From Colwellia hornerae (lineage in GTDB: Bacteria > Pseudomonadota > Gammaproteobacteria > Enterobacterales > Alteromonadaceae): 64,000 bases of DNA. Made by a program: the position numbers and the translations under genes. Each line of letters opens with the position of its first letter. Position 1 is the stretch's first letter. The DNA is taken from positions 186,001-250,000 of the forward strand of contig NZ_VOLR01000001.1 of assembly GCF_007954355.1 (NCBI RefSeq), in the 5' to 3' direction. The notes under the pieces are model-generated. The model was not told where the DNA came from, ran no database searches, and saw only the letters and a program-made list of their open reading frames with translations. Of this stretch, positions 27,434-35,766 are shown one piece after another.

Positions 27434-27740
27434 CTAGTCTTTAGCTACTTTTAACAACCATTTTGTAAAAGCGACAACGGGTGGGTAGGTTAGTTGTTCA
27501 TGTGGTGTTACTAAGTAATAACCAAAACTGCTTGTTACCGGTAAATCAAGCGCGGGTACTAATTCTTTTTTATCTAACTCACTTTGAATTAAAAATTTAG
27601 GCAGTAATGCAATACCTAACTCTGCAGTCGCTGCTTTAGCAATAATGGATACTTGCTCAAATAGCATCCCCTGACTGGTTGGTGGTTTGGCTTCATTTTG
27701 TAAAAACCAATCTTGCCAGGCCTGAGGGCGTGTTGCTAAA
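27434..27740 (-). pseudogene. Remnant of a LysR-family regulator (C-terminal part only)
   Basis: The - strand encodes the last ~100 residues of a LysR substrate-binding domain. Characteristic are RPQAWQDWFLQNE, the loop MLFEQVSIIAKAATAELGIA, LLPKFLIQSEL and the closing PPVVAFTKWLLKVAKD, close to the GcvA-like group. There is no start codon or helix-turn-helix domain, and homology ends at about 27740, where the radical-SAM gene begins on the other strand. It is a truncated relic. Confidence 0.8.
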
Positions 27741-29091
27741 CATCAATGGCTTAAAAAAGTTTCTTGATGATCGTGCTCCTGAGGATATGTTGAATTTTTA
27801 TTGTGAAGATGAGAAGAAGGCATTGATCGCGATAAAAGGGACTGAGCAAGATATTGAGTCTCGTATGCCGGTAAAAATTACCCGTCATTATTACGATTTA
27901 GCAAAAAATAGTTTACCACTACAAACGTTAGTTAAAGCGAGCCCAGCTGAAACTTTTGATATGCAAGGTGCACCAGACCCTGGTAATCAAATGAGCTATA
28001 GCCCAATTGAAGGCTTAATATACAAATATGAGCTAGGCCTTATTTATGTTGCCTCGACATGTTCTGCCCATTGTCGATTTTGTTACCGCGAAGAGTTGAT
28101 TACCAAAAAAGAGATCACCCGAGAAAATGGAACTGCCGAGCGTAAAGGTTTGGCACAAATATCTGAACTTGTTAACTATATTAATGAGCATAATAAAATT
28201 GTTGCTGACAATGGTGGTATTCATCCTGAAACAGGTCGTGAAAAGCTACGCGAAATTTTAATGTCAGGTGGCGATCCTATGGTGCTACTTAATAAAAACT
28301 TGGCGCAATGGTTTTCGGCACTAGCTGATGCGGGTATAGAGAATATTCGTATAGGTACTAAAGAACTCGCCTTTTTCCCTGACCGTTTCGATAAAGAATT
28401 TTTTGCCATGATGGATAATTTCCACGCAGCGTACCCTGGCATTCGCTTTCGTATTATGGTGCACTTTAATCATCCTGATGAATTCTTAGCAAAAGATGAG
28501 CAAGGCAATTATATTGAAAATCCTGCTGGCGGTTTAGTGTGGGTTGAAAGTGCTGAAAGAGCGGTATCGCAATTGGCAAGTCGTAAATGGATTTCTATTG
28601 AAAACCAAGCGCCATTTATTAAAGGTATAAGTAACGACGCTGGAGCAATTCGTATTATGCAACGTGAATTAAAGCGTAATAGCATTGAAAATCATTATTT
28701 CTTTTGTGATCGCGATATTATTGGTCATAAATCTTTTAGCTTACCTATCGAAGATGCGTGGAAATTATTGAATGATTCACAAAAAGGTCTTTCTGGTGTT
28801 GAAGCTCATGCGCGATTATCAATCACTCATTACTTAGGGAAAACCGAAGTTGTAGCTGTTACTAATGAACCTATGCCTGGCGTACCAGGTACTGAAAATG
28901 GCGTAGTGATTTTTAAATTATTACGTGGTGCAGCTGGTGCTCATAATAAAGGGCAGGTTGCAATCGTTGGACGTAACCCTGATGCAATCTTGTTTAGTGG
29001 TTATGAAGACCGCGTGATTTTTGATGAGGCTGGGTTATTCAAAAATTCTATGCAAGATACCAGCAGTATAGAATTAGTGGTAAATAACTAA
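27730..29091 (+). CDS. KamA-family radical SAM protein (lysine 2,3-aminomutase-like), probably 5'-truncated
   Basis: A radical SAM, PLP-linked aminomutase-type enzyme. The [4Fe-4S] motif is CSAHCRFCYR (CxxxCxxC, coded near 28060-28083), followed by the KamA pattern MSGGDPMVL and a C-terminal region with GLSGVEAHARLS. The frame is open from GTG 27679, but the first 17 codons are antisense to the LysR remnant. Thus family-like sequence starts only at about 27730, where a GTG and then a TTG offer starts. The protein probably lost its natural N-terminus in the deletion that joined both genes, but the catalytic core looks intact. The exact substrate is uncertain. Confidence 0.8.
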   Translation: MLLNINGLKKFLDDRAPEDMLNFYCEDEKKALIAIKGTEQDIESRMPVKITRHYYDLAKNSLPLQTLVKASPAETFDMQGAPDPGNQMSYSPIEGLIYKYELGLIYVASTCSAHCRFCYREELITKKEITRENGTAERKGLAQISELVNYINEHNKIVADNGGIHPETGREKLREILMSGGDPMVLLNKNLAQWFSALADAGIENIRIGTKELAFFPDRFDKEFFAMMDNFHAAYPGIRFRIMVHFNHPDEFLAKDEQGNYIENPAGGLVWVESAERAVSQLASRKWISIENQAPFIKGISNDAGAIRIMQRELKRNSIENHYFFCDRDIIGHKSFSLPIEDAWKLLNDSQKGLSGVEAHARLSITHYLGKTEVVAVTNEPMPGVPGTENGVVIFKLLRGAAGAHNKGQVAIVGRNPDAILFSGYEDRVIFDEAGLFKNSMQDTSSIELVVNN

Positions 29092-29119
29092 TGTGTTATT
29101 GACTGCCTGATCTAAACCA

Positions 29120-29150
29120 ATAAAGCCGACAATATGTCGGCTTTATTTTT
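29120..29150 (+). terminator. Terminator after the KamA-like gene
   Basis: ATAAAGCCGACA pairs with TGTCGGCTTTAT over 12 bp with a 3-base loop, followed by TTTT. It also separates the gene from the convergent esterase gene. Confidence 0.9.
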
Positions 29151-29167
29151 AGCTCAAGTAACTATGG

Positions 29168-29842
29168 CTACTTTAATAAGGTATTCACCAGCCAAGCTGA
29201 AATATCACTAAGTTGCTCTGGTAATACGCTGTGTGGCATACGATAAGATTGCCATTTTGCCTTATATCCAGCATTAATCAGTAGTTGATTGGCCATTTTA
29301 CCCGAGCTCATTGGCACCACATCATCTTGTTCGCCATGATTTTGCAAAATAGGGGTTTGCTTATTGGCCGCGTGACAGTTATCGGGTAATTTATCTGCAG
29401 TGGGTAAATAACATGATAAAGCCATAATACCCGCCAAGGCTTTTGGATACCTAAGACCAGTAAATAAGCTAATAACACCACCTTGACTAAAACCAGCTAG
29501 CACGATTTTATTAGCAGCAATACCTGCATCTACCTGCTGTTGAATAAGTGCATGAATCGCTTGTTCAGATTCAAGTACGCCAGGCATATCAGCACGATTA
29601 TGCAAGTCCATACTCTTGATATCGTACCAAGAACGCATTACATAGCCTTGGTTAATGGTGACCGCTTGCTCAGGAGCATGCGGAAAAATAAAACGAATAC
29701 CATGATCTTTAGGTAAATTTAATACCGGAACAATGGGAGCGAATCCATCGCCCGAATCACCAAGCCCATGTAGCCAAATAACACATGAAGTTGCTGGAGA
29801 ATTAGGATCTATAGTGACGCGTGCTAAAGATTTTATTGGCAT
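29168..29842 (-). CDS. Carboxylesterase / acyl-protein-thioesterase-like alpha/beta hydrolase
   Basis: A 224-aa cytosolic alpha/beta hydrolase of the phospholipase/carboxylesterase family. It shows CVIWLHGLGDSGDGF (oxyanion region), RFIFPHAPEQ, the nucleophile elbow GFSQGGV (Ser near 119), and the later Asp and His in HGEQDDVVPM and MPHSVLP. The family hydrolyses short-chain esters or thioesters; the natural substrate is unknown. It is a lone gene between a terminator and a gene-free stretch. Confidence 0.87.
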   Translation of the reverse strand: MPIKSLARVTIDPNSPATSCVIWLHGLGDSGDGFAPIVPVLNLPKDHGIRFIFPHAPEQAVTINQGYVMRSWYDIKSMDLHNRADMPGVLESEQAIHALIQQQVDAGIAANKIVLAGFSQGGVISLFTGLRYPKALAGIMALSCYLPTADKLPDNCHAANKQTPILQNHGEQDDVVPMSSGKMANQLLINAGYKAKWQSYRMPHSVLPEQLSDISAWLVNTLLK

Positions 29843-30290
29843 GTAGTTTACTTATATTAAGGATGTTTAATTGCCTAATATAATAACAGTCTCTGACACT
29901 TTCCTGTAGTGGTTACTTTAATAAGGTTTTAATTATTTTTTTAATTTTTCTTCATCGCTTGCTTTAAAATTTATGATTAAGTTGCTCACGACAATGTCAT
30001 TAGTTTCATCGATTCTTTTAAAATAACGCTATTGCCAAAAAAGTTAGTTTTTCCTGAGGTAATATTGACAATATATGAGGTGCTCATTACTTCGCCATCA
30101 TCATAAAATAGTTATAATATATTTACCCCCAGCGTTTCTTAATTAACCTTTATTGGTAGTTTTTTTGCATAAAATTAATGAATAAGTAAAGCTCATAAAC
30201 TTGAGATAGAACAGGGTTAGCCATAAATATAAAAGGTAAAATCTGCACGGTTAAATAATTTTTTGCAAATTAAAAAGTAAGGATATTCTA
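29843..30290. other. Gene-free AT-rich stretch before the cupredoxin gene
   Basis: About 450 bases with no credible ORF. TTGACA at 30066-30071 and a TATAAT at 30113-30118 are visible, but they are not spaced to form one promoter. Nothing else identifiable is seen. Confidence 0.4.
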
Positions 30291-30605
30291 ATGAAAAAGT
30301 TATTGGTGATTATGTTAATACTATTTATTCAATTTTCAGTTTATGCAAAAGAAGTGGTTGTAGAGATATATAAGAAAAATTTTATTCCTGCCCATATTAC
30401 CATTAATGTCGGTGATACTGTGATTTGGAAAAATATTGAAAAACGTCAATATCATAACGTATGGTTTAAACAACTAGTCAAAGAAGAACCTGTTTATATT
30501 TTTCCTAATGAACGCTATCAGCGAAGTTTTTCTGGTGTAGGAGAGTTTACTTACGAGTGCGGTCCTCACCCTAAAATGCAAGGGCTAGTCACTGTTATTG
30601 AATAA
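30291..30605 (+). CDS. Periplasmic cupredoxin (plastocyanin-like blue copper protein)
   Basis: A 104-aa protein with a signal peptide ending at VYA and a single cupredoxin fold: VEIYKKNFIPAHITINVGDT, then copper ligands His in RQYHNVWF and Cys-His-Met in YECGPHPKM. All four type-1 copper ligands are therefore present. It probably shuttles electrons in the periplasm, and the NO reductase 12 kb away is one possible partner. AAGTAAGGA lies 9 bases before the ATG. The second half of the gene is repeated downstream. Confidence 0.85.
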   Translation: MKKLLVIMLILFIQFSVYAKEVVVEIYKKNFIPAHITINVGDTVIWKNIEKRQYHNVWFKQLVKEEPVYIFPNERYQRSFSGVGEFTYECGPHPKMQGLVTVIE

Positions 30606-31000
30606 GGTGTTAATTATATAACGCGTTAATTGAATAACGTGTTGATTATCATAACGTATGGTTTAAACAACTAGTCAAAGAAGAACCTGATTATATTTTT
30701 CCTAATGAACGCTATCAGCGAAGTTTTTCTGGTGTAGGAGAGTTTGCTTACGAGTGCGGTCCTCACCCTAAAATGCAAGGGCTAGTCACTGTTATTGAAT
30801 AAGGTGTTAATTATATAACGCGTTAATTGAATAACGTGTTGATTATCATAACGTATGGTTTAAACAACTAGTCAAAGAAGAACCTGTTTATATTTTTCCT
30901 AATGAACGCTATCAGCGAAGTTTTTCTGGTGTAGGAGAGTTTACTTACGAGTGCGGTCCTCACCCTAAAATGCAAGGGCTAGTCACTGTTGTAAAATAAG
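30450..31000 (+). repeat. 197-bp tandem repeat of the cupredoxin 3' end (2.8 copies)
   Basis: Unit 1 (30450-30646) starts at the codons for HNVWF in the gene and runs past the stop. Unit 2 (30647-30843) differs at two bases (GTTTAT to GATTAT, TTTACT to TTTGCT). Unit 3 (30844 to about 31000) is like unit 1 but ends in GTTGTAAAATAA instead of GTTATTGAATAA. Since 197 is not a multiple of 3, each copy sits in another frame. Copies 2 and 3 lack start codons and signal peptides. Confidence 0.95.
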
Positions 31001-31055
31001 TTACTTTTTAAGTCGAATTTTGAGCTGTTCCATAAATGCAACATTTCCATCTATA

Positions 31056-31079
31056 ACTTGTGTCGATTCCGGCACAAGT
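31056..31079. promoter_or_regulatory. Dyad, candidate activator site of the ABC/two-component locus
   Basis: ACTTGTG-N10-CACAAGT is a perfect inverted repeat, with further symmetry inside (CG-ATTC-CG). Its centre lies about 88 bases upstream of a sigma-54-like promoter, a usual distance for an NtrC-type enhancer site. Confidence 0.6.
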
Positions 31080-31146
31080 TCATTTCACAAAAAAAACAAA
31101 AGTCAACTTTATACTTATATAACAACCGCTTAGGTTTTGTTCGTTG

Positions 31147-31163
31147 TTGGCATGTCTCTTGTA
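31147..31163 (+). promoter_or_regulatory. Sigma-54-type promoter of the ABC exporter operon
   Basis: TTGGCATGTCTCTTGTA matches the YTGGCACG-N4-TTGCW consensus except for T instead of C at two places, one of them in the -12 GC (here GT). It lies 44 bases before the ATG of the first exporter gene. Confidence 0.6.
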
Positions 31164-31206
31164 ATACCTACTTCATTATTTTCAATAAAATGTAGTAATA
31201 AAAAGT

Positions 31207-32463
31207 ATGGATATACAAAGAGAAAAAATACCAACACCTTTGTGGCGAAAATATTGGTACGTGCCAGTAGTGATATTACTCATCTTCTCTACCTACAAAT
31301 TTAAAAGTTTCATGGGAAACGCTTCATTTATTGTTAAACAAAATGAATTGGTTACAGCTGTTGTTGAGCAAGGACGTTTTCAAGTGAATGTCCGCGCAAC
31401 CGGTGTTTTAAAGCCCGTTTATATTCGTTGGGTTTCAGCACAAGTTTCTGGCCGTGTTGAACAAGCCTTTGTTAAAGCAGGAGCACATGTGGATAAAGGA
31501 CAGATCCTCATGCAACTTTCTAATCCCGAATTACATAGAGAGCTTGAGAAAGCCCGATGGGAATTTGAAGCAAAAAAGGCTGAAAACTATGCCGCTTATA
31601 TTGCACTTGAATCTCAATTACTTGATCTAGAAAACTCAGTTGTTGAAGCTGATTACAGTTACCAAAGTAGCAAGTTAAAACTTGATGCAGAAACGCAATT
31701 AATAGAACAAAAAAATGCCACAGTATCAGCCCTTGATTATCAGCGCAGCCAATTATCCGTTAAACAACAAAATCAATACTGGTTATCACAACAGCAAAAA
31801 GTTGAAAAAATGAAAGCGAGTTTACTTGCCTCTAAAACAGCTCAGCAAGCGCGTTTAGGTTTAGTGGAAAATAATTATCAGCGTATCAAGGATCAAGTCG
31901 ATGCTTTAGCCATTAGAGCTACTACTGATGGTGTGGTTCAGCAAGTTTCTCTTGCTTTGGGTGAACAAGTTCAAGTTGGAGGCAGTGTTGCTTTGATTGC
32001 TGATCAGCGTTCACTTTTTGCTGAACTTCAAGTACAAGAAAATAAAGTCAGTGATATTGCATTAGGACAAACCGTTGTTGTAGATACCAGAAGTAATAAA
32101 ATTTTTGGTGAAGTTATTCGTATTGACCCAGCAGTAAATGCTGGCATGGTACAAATTGATGTACAACTCAGTAGTGAATTACCCAATGATGCACGCCCTG
32201 ATTTAACGGTAGATGGGCTAATTGAAGTGAGTAATATTGCAGACGCACTTTATGTTAAACGTCCTGTATTTGCTCCTCGTTACAGCGATGCAGGTTTATA
32301 TAAACTCACTAATAATAAAGAATTTGCGCAAAAGCAAAGTGTACAGTTAGGGCAAAGTTCAGTGAACCAAATTCAAATACTTTCTGGTTTAATAGTTGGC
32401 GATGAAATTATTATTTCAGACACCTCTAGTTGGCAAGAGCATCAAGAAGTCATGATTAACTAA
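31207..32463 (+). CDS. Membrane-fusion (HlyD/MacA-type) periplasmic adaptor of an ABC exporter
   Basis: A 418-aa adaptor anchored by one N-terminal helix (YWYVPVVILLIFSTYKF). It has a split biotinyl-lipoyl domain (VSAQVSGRVEQAFVKAGAHV, then IRATTDGVVQQVSLALGEQV), a long helical hairpin between them (about residues 105-230), and beta-barrel and membrane-proximal domains (QVQENKVSDIALGQTVVVDT). It should link the inner-membrane ABC transporter to an outer-membrane channel, not encoded here. First gene after the sigma-54-like promoter; the ATPase gene follows after 56 bases. Confidence 0.87.
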   Translation: MDIQREKIPTPLWRKYWYVPVVILLIFSTYKFKSFMGNASFIVKQNELVTAVVEQGRFQVNVRATGVLKPVYIRWVSAQVSGRVEQAFVKAGAHVDKGQILMQLSNPELHRELEKARWEFEAKKAENYAAYIALESQLLDLENSVVEADYSYQSSKLKLDAETQLIEQKNATVSALDYQRSQLSVKQQNQYWLSQQQKVEKMKASLLASKTAQQARLGLVENNYQRIKDQVDALAIRATTDGVVQQVSLALGEQVQVGGSVALIADQRSLFAELQVQENKVSDIALGQTVVVDTRSNKIFGEVIRIDPAVNAGMVQIDVQLSSELPNDARPDLTVDGLIEVSNIADALYVKRPVFAPRYSDAGLYKLTNNKEFAQKQSVQLGQSSVNQIQILSGLIVGDEIIISDTSSWQEHQEVMIN

Positions 32464-32519
32464 CAATCATTATTTTAAAAAGACAAGATATAAGTAATAG
32501 ACAAAATAAAGGGAATAAA

Positions 32520-33254
32520 ATGAGCACTTTAATCGAATTAAAAACAATCAGTAAAAGATTTTTGACCGAAGAAATAGAAACACGCGCTATTGATAGCGTT
32601 AACTTAATAATTAATAAAGGTGAGTATATTTCATTAAGTGGCCAGTCTGGTTGTGGTAAATCTACGTTATTGTCGTTGCTCGGTTTACTTGACTCACCCA
32701 CAGAGGGCAGTTATGAACTCGATGGCGTTGATGTTTCATCATTATCACGTGATCAAAGGGCAAAAATTCGCAGTGAACAAATTGGTTTTGTTTTCCAGTC
32801 ATTTAACTTGATTTCAGATTTGACCGTTTTTGAAAATGTAATGTTACCGTTAACTTACCAAAAAGGTTTATCAAAAAGTGAGGTTGAAACCAAAGTACAG
32901 CAAGTCTTAGAGAAAGTTGAGATGTCTCACCGAAAAGATCATTTTCCATCACAGCTTTCTGGTGGTCAGCAACAGCGTGTTGCCGTAGCGCGTGCGCTAG
33001 TTAACGACCCTGCTATTATTCTTGCCGATGAACCTACTGGTAATTTAGATTCAAAAAATGCTGAAGCCGTATTAACCTTGCTTGACAAACTTCATCAAGA
33101 AGGTTCAACCATTTGTATGGTGACGCATGATCCCGCTTCGGCAAAACGGGCAGATCGCTGTTTAGAAATGTTCGATGGACGCTTAATTGCAGACAATATC
33201 AATATCAAAAATAACATGGAAGCAATGCCTGCTCCTGAATTAGCGGTAGGTTAG
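32520..33254 (+). CDS. MacB/LolD-type ABC transporter ATP-binding protein
   Basis: A 244-aa ATPase with Walker [12 protein letters not shown], the Q-loop in [14 protein letters not shown], the signature [15 protein letters not shown], Walker [12 protein letters not shown] and the H-loop MVTHDP. The family powers mechanotransmission exporters with FtsX-like permeases. GGGAATAAA precedes the ATG. The permease gene follows after 8 bases. The cargo cannot be read from the sequence; peptides, lipoproteins or toxic amphiphiles are the usual ones. Confidence 0.9.
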   Translation: MSTLIELKTISKRFLTEEIETRAIDSVNLIINKGEYISLSGQSGCGKSTLLSLLGLLDSPTEGSYELDGVDVSSLSRDQRAKIRSEQIGFVFQSFNLISDLTVFENVMLPLTYQKGLSKSEVETKVQQVLEKVEMSHRKDHFPSQLSGGQQQRVAVARALVNDPAIILADEPTGNLDSKNAEAVLTLLDKLHQEGSTICMVTHDPASAKRADRCLEMFDGRLIADNINIKNNMEAMPAPELAVG

Positions 33255-33262
33255 GAGAAAAT

Positions 33263-35686
33263 ATGTCTACATTTATCGATATAAAATATGCCTTTAGATT
33301 GTTATTTAAATCGCCTAAATTTACCGCGATGACATTAGCGGTGCTTATTGGTGGTCTTTCGATCAGTTTATTTACCTTTTCATTCTTATATTCAACCATG
33401 TACAAAGATCTACCCTTACCTAACGGTGATACTATGCTGTCAGTGAATGCAGAATTTAATGGTGATTTTCAGTTACTCACTTCGTATGAATTTTCTATGA
33501 TAAAGGAACAACAAACGGTATTTAGTGAATTTGGCATTTATGATAAAAAAGACATTCGATTGTCTTTTGAAGATAGCGGTAAAAATGTTTACGGCACCTA
33601 TGTTGATGAAGGTTTTCTCAATTTCAGTGGCACGAAAGCAGTTTTAGGAAGAACATTACAAATTGCAGATATGGCAGCGGGGGCTTCTCCTGTAGCTGTT
33701 ATCAGTACTCAAATTTGGATGAATGATTTTTCATCAAATAAAAATGTCATTGGTATGACGATTATTGCTAATGATATTGTCACCGAAATTGTAGGCGTTA
33801 TGCCTCAGGGGTATCGCTTCCCAGGATCAAGCCACATTTGGCTACCCATAAAGCCATCAATGATAAAAAATATGGCGAATAACTCTAATCATGTCTACCT
33901 TTATGGTCGTATTAAGCCGGGTATGAGTAAGGCTAAAGCAGAGCAAACGCTAAGCCAGCAAATTAATACGATATATCAACAAAGTGCCACACAGTATAAT
34001 TTAGAAAAAGGTAATAAATCAGTACGTTTATGGTCGTTCCCTTTTGCGCAAATGGGCGGTGAAGGTACGATAATGTTTACCTTTTTAAATGTTATTGCTG
34101 GAATGATCCTTTTGCTTGCGTGTATAAATGTTGGCAATCTGTTACTTGCTCGTTCTATAGAACGTCAAAAAGAAACCGCAATACGAGCGGCTTTAGGCGC
34201 ATCAAATAATCGTTTAGTCAGTCAGCTCATGTGGGAAGGAATTATTATTACTGTATTAGGCGGTGTTTTATCCGTTCTACTTGTTGGCGCAGCTTTACAT
34301 TACACTGATATTATTCTTCATTCATGGAATGTCCAAACGCTGGTGTTCTGGTGGCACTGGGGGATGGACAAAGAAACGTTATTAATGGCAGTCGCATTCA
34401 CTTTAGTGACAATTTTCTTATCATCATTTTTACCTGCTTGGCGTTCAGCAAATCAAGATATTAATACCACATTACGTGATGGTACACGGGGTGCACAAGG
34501 GAAGAAAGCAGGGCGTTTATCAAGATTTTTAGTGACGACTCAAGTATTTCTTGTGGCGATATTAATGCTTGTTGGCGCGATGTCAGGTTATATCTCTCAT
34601 AAATTAGTCAATTTAGAAACTGGCGACAATTACACTAATGTAATGAAAGCTAGACTCAGCCTACCCGAAAATAAGTATCCAGAACCACAGCAGCAAATTG
34701 CTTTTTATCAAAGCTTAATAGCCGATGTTAAAAGCCATCCTCGAGTTGTCGATGTAGTGATGAACAATTGGTTGGGAGACTTTCCATTAACATTAGAGAG
34801 GTTTGATTATACCGATGAAAATAGTAAGCCATCTATTGATACGCTGAGTGTTATTGGGAAAACCGATGCCATTGGTGTTGATCTGGTTGACGGACGTTTT
34901 TTTACTCATCAAGACAAAGAAGGTAACCGTAAAGTGGCTATGATCAGCCAGTCGATGGCGAGTCGGTATTGGCCGGGAGAATCTGTGATTGGTAAAAGTT
35001 TTCAACTTAAGATAAATGACAAAAACGAAAAGCTATTTATTGTTGGCGTGGTAACCAATCGTATGAATCCTAAATCTATGCTAGGCAAGCTTGATAGTGC
35101 TGACGAAATTTATACTTCGGGGTTACAGTTCATGACGGCTTATCAGAATCTATATTACTTAATAGAGGGGGAGTTGATTAACACGGAAGAAATATTTTAT
35201 CAGGCATTGTATAAAATTGACCGAAATATTGATCTTTTTTATGCGGTACAACCGGCAGAGAAAAATAGAGGTATGATGCGTGATGTGATGCAGTTAACGT
35301 CTAACATAACTTTTGGTACGGGTTTCTTTGCTTTGATGTTAGCGCTTGTGGGAATTTATGGTTTAACAGCGAATTCAGTGGCACAACGTACTCATGAAGT
35401 TGGTATTAGGCGCGCAGTAGGCGCTACTGATAAAAGTATTGTTAACATGTTTTTAAAGCAAGGCGCGAAACAATTAATTAAAGGACTGGGTTTAGCCTTA
35501 GTAATTTTTGCATTAATGTCCTTTGGTTTTAATAAAATGTCGGAAGGATTATTCCCTACTTATTTATATATTGTGCTTGCTATAACCGTGGTTATAGGTT
35601 TGTCTGCTATTGTCATGTTAGCGATATATGCGCCAACGCAACGTGCTGTTAAAATGGAACCAAGTTCAGCACTTCGTTATGAATAA
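33263..35686 (+). CDS. FtsX-like (MacB-type) ABC permease with duplicated MacB/FtsX modules
   Basis: An 807-aa inner-membrane protein with two MacB_PCD/FtsX units in one chain. The first unit has a membrane helix (about 22-44), a large periplasmic part and three helices (about 275-395, ANVGNLLLARSIERQKETAIRAALGA pattern). The second repeats this with an entry helix near 420-445 and a C-terminal set containing TANSVAQRTHEVGIRRAVGA. Such a chain corresponds to a fused permease dimer. AGGAG precedes the ATG. It ends the exporter part; a hairpin and the two-component genes follow. Confidence 0.87.
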   Translation: MSTFIDIKYAFRLLFKSPKFTAMTLAVLIGGLSISLFTFSFLYSTMYKDLPLPNGDTMLSVNAEFNGDFQLLTSYEFSMIKEQQTVFSEFGIYDKKDIRLSFEDSGKNVYGTYVDEGFLNFSGTKAVLGRTLQIADMAAGASPVAVISTQIWMNDFSSNKNVIGMTIIANDIVTEIVGVMPQGYRFPGSSHIWLPIKPSMIKNMANNSNHVYLYGRIKPGMSKAKAEQTLSQQINTIYQQSATQYNLEKGNKSVRLWSFPFAQMGGEGTIMFTFLNVIAGMILLLACINVGNLLLARSIERQKETAIRAALGASNNRLVSQLMWEGIIITVLGGVLSVLLVGAALHYTDIILHSWNVQTLVFWWHWGMDKETLLMAVAFTLVTIFLSSFLPAWRSANQDINTTLRDGTRGAQGKKAGRLSRFLVTTQVFLVAILMLVGAMSGYISHKLVNLETGDNYTNVMKARLSLPENKYPEPQQQIAFYQSLIADVKSHPRVVDVVMNNWLGDFPLTLERFDYTDENSKPSIDTLSVIGKTDAIGVDLVDGRFFTHQDKEGNRKVAMISQSMASRYWPGESVIGKSFQLKINDKNEKLFIVGVVTNRMNPKSMLGKLDSADEIYTSGLQFMTAYQNLYYLIEGELINTEEIFYQALYKIDRNIDLFYAVQPAEKNRGMMRDVMQLTSNITFGTGFFALMLALVGIYGLTANSVAQRTHEVGIRRAVGATDKSIVNMFLKQGAKQLIKGLGLALVIFALMSFGFNKMSEGLFPTYLYIVLAITVVIGLSAIVMLAIYAPTQRAVKMEPSSALRYE

Positions 35687-35705
35687 ATCGGCATAAAGTA
35701 AATAC

Positions 35706-35730
35706 TATCGCCCTTATGATTAGGGCGATA
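35706..35730 (+). promoter_or_regulatory. Intercistronic hairpin between exporter and two-component genes
   Basis: TATCGCCCT and AGGGCGATA form a perfect 9-bp stem with a 7-base loop. No T-run follows, so it is more likely an mRNA-stability or partial-attenuation element than a full terminator. Confidence 0.5.
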
Positions 35731-35766
35731 TACTCAAACTAACCTTAGTGGCTAAATATAAATATT

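Noticed and set aside
27679-27729. KamA start at GTG 27679
   Set aside because: These codons are the antisense of LysR-family sequence and do not resemble KamA proteins.
30450-31000. CRISPR-like or integron-like array
   Set aside because: The units are 197-bp direct copies of a gene end without short repeats, spacers or attachment sites.
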